Numbered from the stretch's first letter, positions 1 through 13,900 are shown. The stretch: DNA of 64,000 nt from Heliocidaris erythrogramma (GCA_025617745.1 CM046855.1:17081880-17145879), one strand, 5' to 3'. Program-made: numbers and translations. The notes: a model not told the origin generated them from the letters alone.

Positions 1-665
1 TTTAAATTCATTAGTGGGCAAGTCCTAGGTATGTCCCATACATTACCAAGTATTATGGAATTGTATTATGGATCTTAAACATGGATTGACATTATAAATA
101 CCATTTTACTTCACATTTTGCCTGACCCAAGCTCTACTAGGGTTATCAGCTTGATAAAAATACACTAAAATCATAGATGTGGTCAGTTACGTGTGAGACA
201 ACATAGCTTGGACTTGCCATAGTAGGAAAGCCACATCGGAATTAAGGAATCGATAGGAGTAGACCTGAAATGTATTTGTACAAATGTATAAAATCAAAGT
301 TCATCATGCACTGAATTTTTTTTGTTTTTCGTATTGATTACGTTTGAATAAATCTCATACATGCATTCTCCAATGAAAAATGACTGGAAACACATTATTA
401 TTAAAATGAATACTAACAATTGAAAGAAAGATTAGAAAGTGAAAGGGATATGTAACCAGAAATTTGTGTCTATAACTTGATTGTGATATATATAGAGAGA
501 GAGAGGGGGGGGGGGGGGGGAGGCAGTGACAGAGACAGAGAGAGAGAGAGATACTTGGACGTGAGGGTAGGAGCACGAGGAAACGTGATATAAGTGCATA
601 ATTATGAGTAAGAATGTCATAGAAGGACATGCAGCTTCAACTCTTTACCCCCCATCCTCTGTCAT

Positions 666-708
<43 letters not shown>

Positions 709-1585
709 ATGCTCTCAACACTCTCTCCCCCACTCTCAATATCGATCTATCTGTCTGTCTCTTTAATCCATTTAGTCAGAAGTTCAGTTTAATACTTTGT
801 CTATTCAAATCTCTTTAACATTACTTTCACCATCATACAATTACCTTATCAATGAATTAACTTTAATTATTTTGCACTGAAATAAAAATCACAAAAGATA
901 TCAGGCCTGGCAGAGGTCACTCTTCTTTAGGATTGCACTCGATTGGCATTCTGTATTACATTACGATGATTCATCTTATATCCTGAAAAAACCCACAAAT
1001 AAACAAGCTAAAATAACAAACATGTTATTTACTACAGGCAGTGGCGTAGCTACATGGGAGCACTATCCCCCCCCCCATCAAAAGGCGAAAGGGGGAGATT
1101 GGACACCCTTACGCACCTTCCCCTCACTCTATGGCCTTGATCTCTCATTTCGTCAATCTCGTTTTAACGCCCCCCCCCCCCCCCCCGAAACCGATGCCCC
1201 TCAATACATGTTGCTTTAGCCACGATACACCGCGGTTCACAATCATTGATGATTAATCCAATGGAGCATATCGTACAATGTAAACATGAACCTTGAGGTC
1301 TGAGAATAAAGCCTAAGGGACCTTGCGTGATTTCACGAATATCGTATTCATATTCAGTCAGCTATGAAAAGCAACCTCCTAAAATAGGAGAAGCTGACTG
1401 CAAACAATAGTATACTTCCATCACGGATGCATTATGTTGAGATACAAAAAGATCACCCGTAAAAAGGTATATCGGTACAATGTACCCAATATTACGTGCA
1501 CGAAAGGTGGTTTAATTGAAGCAGAATTTCTTCCGTGTTAGCAGAGTATAGTTGCAGAAATACTAATATTTTATCTAGATCAACT
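1..1585. other. 5' intergenic region upstream of glyoxalase I
   Basis: No coding exon was recognised. The stretch is AT-rich and holds (GA)n/poly-G at about 494-550, a (CT)n tract at about 669-705, and two C-rich runs at about 1067-1185. The sequence near 1038 (CAGTGGCGTAGCTAC) resembles the end of small inverted-repeat elements seen elsewhere in the window. The glyoxalase promoter should lie in the last few hundred bases, but I see no clear TATA box or initiator there. Confidence 0.5.
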
Positions 1586-1660
1586 ATGGCAGAGCATGTG
1601 AATTCCTTACCGGTGGATCAGGTTAATAAGTACTGTTCAGCGCCTGATCCAGCTACAAAG
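1586..1660 (+). CDS. GLO1: GLO1 exon 1
   Basis: Encodes residues 1-25, beginning MAEHVNSLP and ending PDPATK, followed by the donor gtaatt. Phase 0. Confidence 0.85.
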
Positions 1661-4600
1661 GTAATTTGATTAGATGTATTATGATTTAAATTACATAGTG
1701 CGAACTAATTGCTGTCGTATAGAACCACCTTTAGAGTATTTAGATAATGCAGAGTGTATTATTCTTCCAAATTAATTAGGTCTGTAGATAGACTTCAGAA
1801 TGCAAAGGCATTATCTTTAATTTCATTAGTTAATATGATTTAAAACAACTTATTGGGACTTATGTCCATTAAGTGCTTTTTCTACAATATTTGAAAAGGT
1901 AGTTTACTCGCATATATATAATTAACGCATCATATCATAATATCTTGAATTACCTCACAAAATGATATCCTTCTTCCTAGGAAAATCACTTTAATTATGA
2001 TGCTGGTTATTGTCAGGGTTGTGATTGTAAGGGCGGGAGGTGGGGGGGGGGGGGGGGGGAGGTGGGTTAAATCGTTCGGTGAGCTGGTTGTCCGAATATA
2101 TTGTCAGATAAAATTTATACACCCATCAAGCTCCCTATCCACCCTCTCCCTCTCTCTCTCCCTCCCCCTCTCTCTCTCTCCCTCCCCCCCTCTCTCTCTC
2201 TCTCTCCCTATCTATCTTCACTAGATCTATCCAGCCATCCTTTCCTATTTCACTCAGTCTCTTTATATCTGAACGATGCTTCTCTCACACCCTCTTCCTC
2301 ACTTTCTCTTTTCTTTCTAGTATAATTTGGAAAAATGAATTTGAATAAGCATTTGACAGTCGGGAGAAATGAAAGTTAAAGCTATAAAATTCTCTGTAAA
2401 ATAATTTATGTAACTTATTTTTTTCCACACATGCATGTATATACAGGGTTTCATCATGCAACAAACTATGTTCCGCATTCGAGATCCACGCAAGTCTCTC
2501 GATTTCTACACACGGGTGCTGGGCATGAGGTAGGTATAGTGCAATACATGTGTGTTATCGTACCAGAGTTTGCATGGTTATAATCGAGAAAATATGCTAC
2601 ACATTTTGTGCAAAAAGTTCCTGTTGTTAATTACATGTATCATGAATAACCATATATTAATGGACTTGCCTCAACGAGCTAGGCAATCTTCTTCAAAATG
2701 TTAAATTAAAATTAATATAATATCAAAAGGATAGTAATCACATCTTTCCTTTGCGATTTAAAACTTATAATATCTATATATAATCAGGATACTCTTTCAG
2801 ATCATTTTTATGACAGTCAGACTCTGTCAGAGTATCAGTGAGTATATTTCTAGTTTGCTTGAAATGAAACAGATTATCATAAATCCAAAAATATATTATG
2901 AAACAGCAAACTTTCTAGTGAATTACTATGTTTTTGTCTTAGCGGAGGGGCGTAGGCGGGGTAGGTATGGGCAGGGAATTCCAAAGCTATATATATTCGT
3001 TGATGCTTGATTGTAAAGTGTAAAAAGATGCCTGTACTTGACTTTGACAGTGATGTTAAGATAACCTACTCAAGCGCATGCAACCTCATTTTATTTTCTT
3101 AATTTTCAGATTATTTACCAGACTGGACTTCCCCGAGAGGAAGTTTTCTTTATTCTTCCTTGGATACGCTGAGGAGTCTGCTATCCCACAGGATGAAACG
3201 AAGAGAATTAGATGGACCTTTATGCAGCCTGCTACCATTGAGCTTAGATAGTAAGTGACGATATTTTATAATTACAGCTGCAGGAATTCATTGTTTTGCC
3301 AAAAGACAAGGAGGGCAACAAACACAAGTACCCGTTATATAATAATATTGGTATAATGAAGAAAATTAACCTTAACGTCGAGGTTAATGATAAACACAGA
3401 ATTAAAAAAAACCACAGTCATGAATGGATTATTATAGCATCACTGTCAAGCACAGGAATCTTAATTATACAGTTTGCAATGAATCTATGTGGAGTCTGTG
3501 CATGTACTGGTTTATGTAAGCCCCTACCCCTTCGGAGGCCAAGAAAATTATTAAAAATAGCAAACTATAATATTTTTCATCCTTAGAGGGTCGGATTTTC
3601 TGTATTCCCCTACAGTATCTATGGCACTGACTTAGACGAAAATTTTACAGGCTACCACAATGGAAATACAGAACCTCAGGGATTTGGTAAGTAGATAGTA
3701 AAATGGGCTGTCTTCATTATTTTAATCTCTGTTTGCTGTTCTTGAAACCAAATACAATACGCAAGCTTGTTTGACTCGAGAATATAAAGAAGAAGGTGTG
3801 TGTATGTAAGATAAAATAAGAAAAAGAATTGTCGTGGCACATGATTTGATCATCTTACTGTAATTATTGACAAGTAAAAAGAAGAATGATTGTATTCCTA
3901 TACCCAGGTCATATAGGTGTGTCTGTGCCGGATGTTTACGCTGCCTGTGAAAGATTTCGGTCACTAGAGGTTAAGTTCATTATGAAACCGGATGAGGGTA
4001 AGTTGTATTGCCTGACATATTATTATAGTCACATCACTTTTTGTTTTTGTTTTGCTTCTTTATACTGGTAAAAGAGGTATATGCATGTAAAGCAAGAATA
4101 AGGCATGGGTGGGATATAAACACTAATGGGTTAAATTTGCTTCTTTATACTGGTAAAAGAGGTTTGTAAAGCAAGAATAAGGCATGGGCGGAATATAAAC
4201 ACTAATGGGTTAAATATAGGCCCGCGGAGCGTTTTTGAAAGTGGCGGGGGGGGGGGGGGGGGGGGGCTGGTCTGATTTCACCCATTAATGACAATTTTGG
4301 AACCTTTTTTCAGAGATTTTATAAACGTGTCTACTCAAAAAAGTGAACAAATTTGACGTGGTAAAGGTATACATGTATGTTCATGGTCGGCGTTATGAGT
4401 CATAAGTCTCCAAATCTCTGACAAGAGAATAATTAAAAAAACACCAGATTTTCAAAGGGCCAATCATGTTTGACAAATCATTGGGAGGAATCGCATCTAG
4501 GTATGTCAGAATGGGTTTGGGGAGGGCCGTACATGCCCCTACATCCTCCGTTGATTTTTATGCAATATACCCCCACCCCCTTCTCTCACTCTCTCCCTCT

Positions 4601-4823
4601 CTCTCTCTTTATCTCCCCCTCTTTCTCTTCCATCTTTCTTTCTATTATCTTTCTTCTATTTCTCTTCTTTATCCTTACCATTTTCTATTCCATCCCTTTG
4701 CCAGGTCCAATGAAAGGTCTAGCCTTTATTCAAGACCCAGACGGTTACTGGATAGAGATTATCTCAGCGGATAACCTTGCTAAATACTGCGGCAAATCAG
4801 AGTCAACGTTCGTATATTACTGA
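1586..4823 (+). CDS. GLO1: Glyoxalase I (lactoylglutathione lyase), six exons
   Basis: Glyoxalase I isomerises the hemithioacetal of methylglyoxal and glutathione to S-lactoylglutathione in the cytosol, the first step of methylglyoxal detoxification. Exons are 1586-1660, 2447-2529, 3110-3250, 3616-3686, 3908-3997 and 4705-4823, all with GT/AG borders and matching phases. They total 579 bases, or 192 residues; the human enzyme has 184. Residues QQTM (Q31), ATIEL (E97), GFGHIG (H125) and DGYWIEI (E171) match the family's metal ligands Gln, Glu, His and Glu. YHNGN and [12 protein letters not shown] are family signatures. The start is the first ATG of exon 1, followed by a 25-residue N-terminal extension typical of animal enzymes. 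It is convergent with the PhyH gene downstream. No break was seen and identification is secure. Confidence 0.96.
2447..2529 (+). CDS. GLO1: GLO1 exon 2
   Basis: Starts after atacag and ends ATGAG before gtaggt. It encodes [14 protein letters not shown] and [11 protein letters not shown], with the first metal-ligand glutamine at residue 31. Confidence 0.95.
3110..3250 (+). CDS. GLO1: GLO1 exon 3
   Basis: Acceptor attttcag, donor gtaagt. Encodes [20 protein letters not shown] through ATIELRY, with the ligand glutamate at residue 97. Confidence 0.95.
3616..3686 (+). CDS. GLO1: GLO1 exon 4
   Basis: Acceptor ctacag, donor gtaagt. Encodes [20 protein letters not shown] and QGF, equivalent to the human segment containing YHNGNSDPRGFG. 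Confidence 0.93.
3908..3997 (+). CDS. GLO1: GLO1 exon 5
   Basis: Acceptor acccag, donor gtaagt. Encodes [17 protein letters not shown] through KPDEG and contains the metal-binding histidine H125. Confidence 0.95.
4053..4216 (+). repeat. 85-bp tandem duplication in GLO1 intron 5
   Basis: The segment beginning tgcttctttatactgg at 4053 recurs at 4138 and both copies end in aacactaatgggttaaat. The second copy lacks a few bases (tatgcatg). A poly-G run of about 23 bases follows at 4243-4266. Confidence 0.85.
4705..4823 (+). CDS. GLO1: GLO1 exon 6 with stop
   Basis: Acceptor ttgccag. Encodes [20 protein letters not shown] and ends at TGA 4821-4823. Contains ligand E171. The preceding polypyrimidine run at 4571-4700 is an unusually long (CT)-rich tract. 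Confidence 0.96.
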
Positions 4824-7328
4824 TGGGAGGGGTGCACAAAACAAACAAAAAGGATGTGACTCGAATGCCACTTCCCAGACTCTTGCATTTTGTCTACAAG
4901 GGTGCAGAACCAGAGGCATTCCCAACGAAAACTTCAAGTTTATTACTATACTAATTCCACTTTTAAAGTAAACTCATGTTTCAGTTTCAGTTTTTATTTT
5001 CATTTCCAACAGAACAGAACAGAATATTTGATTTTGACAAAAAAGCAATTATACAATTCAATATTCAATAATATAATACATTTTACATGGTATAAGGTTA
5101 TAAAATAGAAAGTATGCATAAACATCCAGTATAATAGTTTTTTTAATTTTTTTTTAAAGTTAAACCTGTGGAAATGGAGGGATCCACTGAAAAGCAGAGC
5201 TTGTAGAATGTGGATCCCTCGAAGTAATGACGAACATAATTTTTTGTAACATGTAAATATATTGACTGCCCTTTCTATTGTTTCCTTCTTTTCTCGCACT
5301 CATTTCCCCCCATTCTTATCTCATTCACATATTCGCAATATATTCGAAACGTTGAGCATCGTCTCACTTTCTCAAATAATTCGACTGTTTAACCAATATA
5401 TTATGAAAATTCAAAATCAATTTATTAATAATATTCAAATGAAATCTTTTCATAAACGGTTATTTTAACCATTTTAAGTATCAATAACTTCTGCGGTTTT
5501 TGAGGTTGATCCCTCAAACCAATAAGTGTACATGTATTTATACTATAACAAAACAATTTTACTACTTGAGACCCGTGGTGGTTGCTGAAATGATTGTTAA
5601 ATAAATGTTATTAACGATGCTGAGGTAATATTCGCTCCATATACTACGATTCTATTGGTCATGAAAAGAGTTAGTTTCGTGATACGAGAAGAAGAGAAAC
5701 TACGTTCGTTAAATGTTTTTTTTCTTTTTAGTTTATAATACATGTCAAATGGCCAGGGAGAACAAAGTTAAACGATTTTACAGTTATGTGTTCAAAATAC
5801 CATTTATGTTTATATTGATACATCAGCATATATACTTAGAAGTTATCGTTTCCTAAATTATATAAATGTAACATATTCAACATTGTGTGCTTCCCCGTGC
5901 TGGTTTACAGGAGGAACATCCCATTAGACCGAAAACCCACGAGACCGAATGTCCAAAAGGTTCACCGGACCCACGAGACCGACATCCCATCAAGTACACA
6001 AGGGATGATAGTAAATATCGTTCTCATGGGTCGTCGATCTCACGAGCCTTCTAAATGTGACCCAGAAAAGGTGGCAGAAAGCCAATAAGATTGTCGGTCT
6101 TGTATCAGGATGTAGATCTGGTGGGCTGCCAGTCTCGTAGGCTAATTTTCGTTGAATGATTCCAATATTTTCTGTATACAATCATGTATAATATCACTCT
6201 CTACAATTATGGATTACATTATTCCACTATTTATAAGTCCGAATAATTTTAGTCTAATGGGTCCAGTGTTCACTATCATGATTCATTTTCATCGACTATA
6301 TATCGGTTTGCATAATATGATAAGAATTAAAAGATATATCATGCGGAAAAGCATTGCAATAATTAAACATTTTATAATGCAATAAAACTGACATTTATCA
6401 GTCCTACGTTTTTCAGAATTTATGTGCGGATTTCGAGTTTTTTCTATATTCAATTTGTTTCTAGAAGTATAATCATTCTGAAATCGTATTTCTGTATTTC
6501 AGTAAAAATAACATTTACACACATAGCATAAGAGATATACAAACAGATATTCATAACATCTAAAAAAAATTTCTTTATAACTTCGAATTCATATTGCATA
6601 TCAAATACATTTGTTAATATACAGTATAATAATTCTGTCGATTTTTATTACAAAAATAAGAAAATGTATTCATATAAATGCAGCTGCAATATTCAATCAA
6701 GATATTGCACTTCATAATACTCTTTATTAATGCGAACTAGTTTATCTTTCTACTCTTTTCTCTTTCTTCTCCTTCTATTTTTATTTTTTATTCAATGTTG
6801 TTTCAATACAACCATCATATATATGTTGTAATTTAATATATACTTCAATAAATCAATGTGGGTATAACAGTAAATATGAATAAAAAGACGGGGGAAATGG
6901 AATGAGGCATAAAGAGGCAGATAAAGACAGATATTCATATACTTGTGTATAATGAAAGAGACAAAAATGATGTTAAATGCATATACATATTAGATGAGTT
7001 TGAAGTTTGTAGTTCCACATTATGCATGTTATATTAGCAAAGATGACCTACCTTTGTTGTAATTCAAATTAATGATTACAATAGTTAAACAGGAATTAAA
7101 GTAAAAACGATGTAATCCTTTTTTTAAACTGAAGCAATTTATATGGTGGATTCCGCCTCTCATGATGAGGATGGAGGTAATATTTGCCCTTTCAACTTTT
7201 TCAGGAAATCTGGGAGTGGTTCAGACACTACAATCAAATTTTAAACAAGACTTTAGTGCCTACACGAAAAGGGTCTGGACCCATGGACTGGACTGCATGA
7301 TTAGAAGGCATACTTTTTTTAAGGACAC
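4824..7328. other. Convergent intergenic region GLO1/PhyH
   Basis: Both flanking genes end into this stretch, so it holds their 3' untranslated regions. No coding exon was seen. At 4980-5030 (catttccaacagaacagaac) it resembles the tail of a non-LTR retrotransposon on the - strand, with modest support. A motif array lies at 5917-6145. The rest is AT-rich with nothing recognised. Confidence 0.5.
5917..6145. repeat. Array of GAGACCGA-type motifs in both orientations
   Basis: Short motifs recur: ttagaccga at 5923, acgagaccga at 5939 and 5970, then inverted forms tcgatctcacgag (about 6035), gtcggtctt (about 6093) and agtctcgta (about 6131). The arrangement suggests a degenerate inverted-repeat or foldback element of about 230 bp. 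I cannot assign a family. Confidence 0.55.
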
Positions 7329-7496
7329 CTAAGCCTTCACCCAGTTGTATTTGTCATCCGGTTTAAAGTTGTCAGTGTGTCTGTTATGGAAGACTAGGTC
7401 CCATCGCTGCATCCACGGTCCCGTAATCGTCGTATCGAAGTCGGCATCGTCGCTGGCAATCTCCAAAGCAGGATCTTTGACTTGGTTGAAGATTTC
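7329..7496 (-). CDS. PhyH exon 9 with stop
   Basis: Encodes EIFNQVKDPALEIASDDADF, then GPWMQRWDLVFHN, ending NWVKA and TAG (rc of 7329-7331). Confidence 0.93.
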   Translation of the reverse strand, partial: EIFNQVKDPALEIASDDADFDTTITGPWMQRWDLVFHNRHTDNFKPDDKYNWVKA

Positions 7497-7946
7497 CTGA
7501 AAAATATTAAAATATTAGATATTCTGTAATGAGAGCAATTTGTATCTTCAGAAACCTGAGATGCAGGCATACCCTTCAACAAAATTGATGATATCCACAT
7601 TGCAATCTGACAATCCCTTTTTTATCTACAGTTTAATCTTACAATCATGCTTTAAAAACTTACCTTAGCAAGACTATGGCGGTCGGTATTTTCGTACTCA
7701 GCCCAGTTCGGTTTGTAGTTCGGATCATCTTCTTTCCTCATCACGATGCAATCCTTGATCCCGTAGAAACCGTTCGGCTTATCCGGTCGCTGCCATCGCA
7801 GATCGAGACTCCATCGGATATTGTTGGACAGATTGGTTAGACTGGCATGATAACGTACAGGGAAAAAATGTATTAGATACAGTGGGCTGATTTATATTCC
7901 CCTTACAATATACCACTCTAGATTGCACATTTCAGACGAAATGATT

Positions 7947-7997
<51 letters not shown>

Positions 7998-10900
7998 GAG
8001 ATATAGAGACAGAGATAGAGAGAGATAGAAGGGGGGGGGGTGCAATTTCGACGTTTACTGAGTTGCTTACAAGTTTTTGAAACACAGCTTATATTTTTTT
8101 CCAAATGGTCGTAATAGCCGCAATTGTTCGAGGGGTAGTTGTATATTTTCATAGAATCTAGTAGCAAACGATTTAAAGAAAATTCAGGACAATAGATAAG
8201 TGAAAATCTGAGATGGAGTAACCATCTCATGTAATATATTTTAAATACCATTTCACGCAATGTTGGCATAATCTGTAAATTAAGATATTATATCCCATTG
8301 AATATTTTGTTTATGCTGTATAATTCATTACTTTTTTATAATTCATTAATTTTACTATATATTTCTTAATGTAACATATTATGAGCAAATTCAAAGAGTA
8401 ATGCTGATACAATTTTACTGTTACAAAAGAAAGTATATAGTACATTTGTGGACTAATTCTTCCTACCGTGACCACTCCGATCCTTTGTTTTCAAAATTAA
8501 AAACCCTTAAAGTGGATGATATTAATATTCTACAAATTGCACTTTTCATGTTCCGCTAACAAAAGGGTAAGTTACCTTCGGGTGGGGTGTGTTTCACTTT
8601 CGTAAAGTTACGCATGGCTTTACGAATGACTTAAATATGACAAGGGATGCTCAATCATTTTTAACTGCATCAACTAAACTGTGCAGATGTAGATTAACAT
8701 TCTTATTATAACAAACCTTTTTAATGCAAAGTATATTTTTCGCCATAGTTTAATTGAGTTTATTGGAAATACAGTCACACTTTGTTAAAACATCAGGAAA
8801 AACTTTGGGCATTTTATCTGGCACTTCATATTCAAGTCGTTCGTAAAGTCATGCGCAACTTTATGAACAGCTTTATGAAACACTCCCCCCCCCCCCCCCC
8901 CCGACTTCATACTTCCCCCATTGTTCAAGATATCCACTCTTATCCCACTAGGCAAACTGATCAATTCCATCTAAGAAACCCGAAAACTATATAAGCCCTT
9001 AAATCCGTTAGACACACTGGTCATGTGCACGGATGTATGTTTATGGAGATGATGATATAGAAACCAATAGATAAAATAGAATAGAATAAAATAAGATAAA
9101 ATTACCCTTTTTTCGATACCTAAATTCTTTGAATATCTATACCACATACCTTCGATGTGGCACGCAGTTGTTCATAAAAAGGACGCCACCATACGGCATA
9201 TCACAAGTCACGAGATCCTTGTCCATATCGACGCCGAGTGTTTCCACCATGTCTTCTTCGAGGACCTCAACGTACCATGTACCACCCACACAACAGCGAT
9301 GTTTGGCTGTGACCCCTTTCCTATGACCTTTCCGAGCAACCTAAAATAATAATAGGAGAAATCTATTTTTGTCCATTCAAGGCAGTGCCTTGTCGTGTCG
9401 TTTGGCAACAATGAAAACCATTGGGTTGATAAATCCTGTATGTTAATAACTGTAATGAATGTTTTTACATGTTTTGAAACTTTTACAGCCATTTTCCACT
9501 CTCTTAAAGTGCATTAGATATATTTCATTTTCAATTACATGACTTAGTACCAATAAGAGTAGTCGAAAGAGAGAAAATAACTTACAAAAAATATATATTT
9601 TCCACATTTAGTACTTAGAAACTTATAATGTGTAAGTGGAAAAAATATCCTGTTATAGGTGACGTTTATTTGTTGCTTGTGCAAGCACATTATGGTAAAG
9701 TTTTTAATGATAAATAAATGCTGCATGTTTGAAACTGACATTCATTTTTCAAATAAAGCCTTGTATTGATTATACCTGCATGCATCCATTCTTAGCATTG
9801 ACATCAAGGAGGGGTATCCAGGCAGTGACTTGTAGTACATTCAGGGCGTTAGGATCTAGGTACGCGTTATCTGGTCATAGAAAAATGAAAAAATATTGAA
9901 ATAAACAAATATTAAGATAAACCAAATATTTTAATTAGGACTATACCATAAATGGCAAGAACTGGACATATTCCAAATATCATGTTATGTCAATCATTCA
10001 CGATAAAATGGTGCGAATTCGGATGAATTTGTTGACAACAATGAAAGCGAAAACGAACCAAAAGAGACAGAGTAATTAATAAATAGATCAAATTTAGATA
10101 GACAGACAGACAAATATATATATAAATATATACATGTAGATAGATAAATAGATAAACTAAGTTGCAAGTGAATCCGGAACACAAAATCTTTATCTGTATC
10201 CTATAGCCAAAACTATTTCCATTTCATTTGTCAATAAGTAAGAAATTATATATGCGTTTTGATAGCAAAGGATTGAAACGTACCTTGATGCCAAGGAACG
10301 ACTGCTTCTTCATTCTGAGGAGTCTATTAAGGAAGATAATCAGAGAATGAAATAGCACTGCAGTTTAAAGATTGATATAGCAATTTTGGCATTACCTGAA
10401 CGGTAACAAGGAATAACACAATCTTAAATCAGACAAAAATCTCAGTTTTTCCAAGATGATCTTCATTGACCTGGAAAAGAATGAGCCTCAGGTCAGAGTA
10501 TGTTGTGTGTGTGTGAGGGTGTGTGTGGGCGTGTTTAGCCGTATGTCCGAGGACATTTTCGGACAGAGAACAAAATAAAATCATGAGAACAGTGGTCCTC
10601 GGAAGCCGGACAATAGTCCTCGAACGTCGAACAATGAATTTGTGCCTTATTCCGTCGACTGTCCGAGGACGGAGGAACAATAGAGGAACAATACTTGTCT
10701 TCGGAAGTAAAGCAATACAAGACTCTGTGTGTGTGTGTCTGCATGGGGACCGACCTTTAACGTCAACCTCTAAAAGACGCGACTACGGATCGAACCCTGG
10801 GTCGTTGTACTGTATATATAGGCAGACCAGAGACCTGACCACTAGACCAACTGATATCCGTCTTAACGACTCGATGTCGAGACTATAATGCGGACCTACT

Positions 10901-13900
10901 GGCCACTTCCTTCCTAATCTTATAAGCATGATATGTATCCAGGGGTGGATCCAGGAATTTGTAAAAAGGGGGCACAAATATCAGAAAATTTTCTGACAAT
11001 AAAAAAAAAAGAAGGTAAAAAAGAAGGTTATCAGTTCTAAAAGGGGGGGGGGGGCACTAGCCCTTGACGTGCTTCCCTAGATCCGCTTCTGTGAATCATT
11101 AAAGGGCTGGTCACATATTTTTTCCAATAACGATAACAATAACGAGATTTTTCATTAAAGCTTCAGCATACTCACACGTACAAACCATAGAGTAGGGTGT
11201 ATCTTTAATTGAAAACCTTATCGGAATCGTTATCGGACAAATTTGACTAGCCCTTTATTCTTCATACCTGGTGAATGCTTTACTCGACACTTTTGTCAGA
11301 AAATACTGCTCACCTTGACTCTCAGGTTCCAGACTGGATGTCCTGCAATGTTTGGTCCAATAAGCTGTTCCATCACATTAAGCAGTCTCTCATCTGACCA
11401 GAGATCTTTGAAACTCTGTCACAGTTTATCATGATAATAGATCAATATTTGCTAACAATTGTTTTATATATATTACCTTTTAGGAACTTACTAATGCAAT
11501 TTGATAATGAAGGAATAGGAATTAAGAATACCAATAATATATATATAGCGCCTAATACACTATATAATGTCTCTAAGCGCTTTACAGATATATTATTAGC
11601 CCGGTCATCGCAGTTAGATCGTAATTACAGCACAGTTTGTAAAGTAAATTCCTATTCCACCGACTAATTTTTGTATTCTTTTTTAAAAAACTGTATGCCA
11701 ATCCCTCCTCCCCCACCCTCTTCAATCAGACAATACTGTATCCGAAACCTAGTGGTAAGCTATTAAAGAACAAAAATTCGAAGAACAAAAAGGGGTTTTC
11801 ACCTTCGAATTCAGGAACACTAACCTGTGGTAGTCGTCCAGTTTTGTGTAGAAGCACTCCTGCACCGGGAAACTCTTTCTCAATATACGTCATCCTCTGA
11901 AACAATTCAACGCTCTCGTATTTGTCTAATACATGGGATGTAGGAGATATGAAAAATATCAGTCACGATTATAAGGAAGAGGAGGGGAAATACATCAAGA
12001 CAAAATTCAACTTCAAAACAGATTTAGAGAACGGAGATGGATTTAACAAAAAAGAAGCTCTATATATCTTTTATTCAAGAGGGAAAAAGAGTTTTTTCTT
12101 TTCATAGTATATTTGTTCTAATATAATGTAATTTCATTTCATTTCATTCGGCTTAATTTAAAGTATGTGTCTTTGTACATTTTGTTCATTTCATTTAAAG
12201 ACTTCAAAATAAAAATACATAAAATCATTGCAAACAGAACATAAGCTACAAAACAAGCAAATAGGTCGTAACACACAATATTTATTTAATATTGCTCCCA
12301 TCTTGTAATTTCTTTTATTCTATCGTTTCAGTTAATTTTCTACAGGTAAAAGCTTTGAATCAGGTCTTGAAAAACGCCCCCTTTCTCTCTCTCTCTCACT
12401 CTCTCCCTCTCTCTCTCTCTCTTCTGTTTTCTCTTTCTCGTCCATGTACCCCTATACACACGCATATTCTTTTTTTTGTATTCGTATATCCAATGCAGTT
12501 ATACAGTACATGTATATCAATAAAAACACCAGATAAGCGTCTATAGCCTAAACCTGGGGTCAGGGATACGCCCACAAACTATTTTGATAAACATTAGTTA
12601 TTCTTTCGACTTCAGTCAGTGTCGACGCGAGTTGAGGCATATACTCTCTCTCTCTCTCTCTCTCTTCTGTTTTCTCTTTCTCGTCCATGTACCCCTATAC
12701 ACACGCATATTCTTTTTTTTTGTATTCGTATATCCAATGCAGTTATACAGTACATGTATATCAATAAAAACACCAGATAAGCGTCTATAGCCTAAACCTG
12801 GGGTCAGGGATACGCCCACAAACTATTTTGATAAACATTAGTTATTCTTTCGACTTCAGTCAGTGTCGACGCGAGTTGAGGCCACAGAACTCCAAAAGAC
12901 GTAGAAGGCTTGTGCGGGTGCGAAACTATCGCCGTCGCTCGTACGTGGTCACGTGATATCCGCCATCTTGGTTAGTCCTTCAGATAGCGGATCGTCAAGC
13001 GCAATAATTCATTTAACATGTAGATTCTATTCATGAACTTTTGAGTAATTTTCATCGCCATGCCGTTTTGCACGGCATATAACTGTACTAACCGTCAGAA
13101 GAAAGGATGCGGGAAAACTTTCCACAGGTTAGTTGATCTGATTAATTCAGTAATAAGTTATAATTTATGATGTTTTGACAATGTCGACTCCCTTCGTGAT
13201 ACTTGGCTTTTTTGTAGTACGTAGTCCCATCTGTTCATTTTACCGTTTTATTTTAATTACTCGCTGCAGTTTTCATGATGTGGTCTTATGAAAATCGCTC
13301 ATTGAGTAAAGATAAATAACTTGTTTAATTAAATTAATGAATATTAGCATTTCATACCTTTCTGACATTCCTACAGAATAGTTAAAGAGATCTAAGCAGC
13401 TAATTTAACCATTTTAAGAACAGTAAAAATTGTGACACTGACATGACTGACACTCAGTCATCAGGTCATGACAGTGAAACTTTGTGACAGTTATTTATTG
13501 ACAGTAAAGTTAGACTTAGACTTTAGAGAGAAATTCTAACTCAGTCATGACATGTAACTCTAAGGCCTAGCTAATAGGTAAATCTAAGTTAGTAATTAAT
13601 ACTCACAGTGAAGACAGAGTGAGCTGTGTCTGTGATTGTGAAGACTTCGCTTCAGAAGTTCAGTCTACGTCTTCACTCTTCTTCACTTCCATGGCATGAC
13701 TTCCCCGAACTGACATGACTGAAGATGCGATGGTCATGAGATGAGTGACACTGTCATGGCTGTCGTTAGCGCGTTAATTGTCGATTTTCTTAGAAGTATG
13801 AGTAATATGTGGTGTAATTGTGTTAGTGAGGTTGACCTGAATTCTGATGTTAAAGGGAAATCCAACCTTAATTAATAGCAAGTTGCTTTAAAAGAAAGAG

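Noticed and set aside
9155-9492. Alternative frames across PhyH exon 7
   Set aside because: Only one frame gives the PhyH sequence with CVPHRS; the others are shadows.
11880-11903. Acceptor tttcag directly before AGGATGACG for PhyH exon 3
   Set aside because: It leaves exon 2 (phase 1) out of frame; the acceptor at 11926-11927 restores the frame and adds DKYESVELFQ, matching family spacing.
13430-13770. Enrichment of TGACA/GTCATG words in the P-like element
   Set aside because: Visible, but no regular spacing or symmetry; may be ordinary sequence bias.
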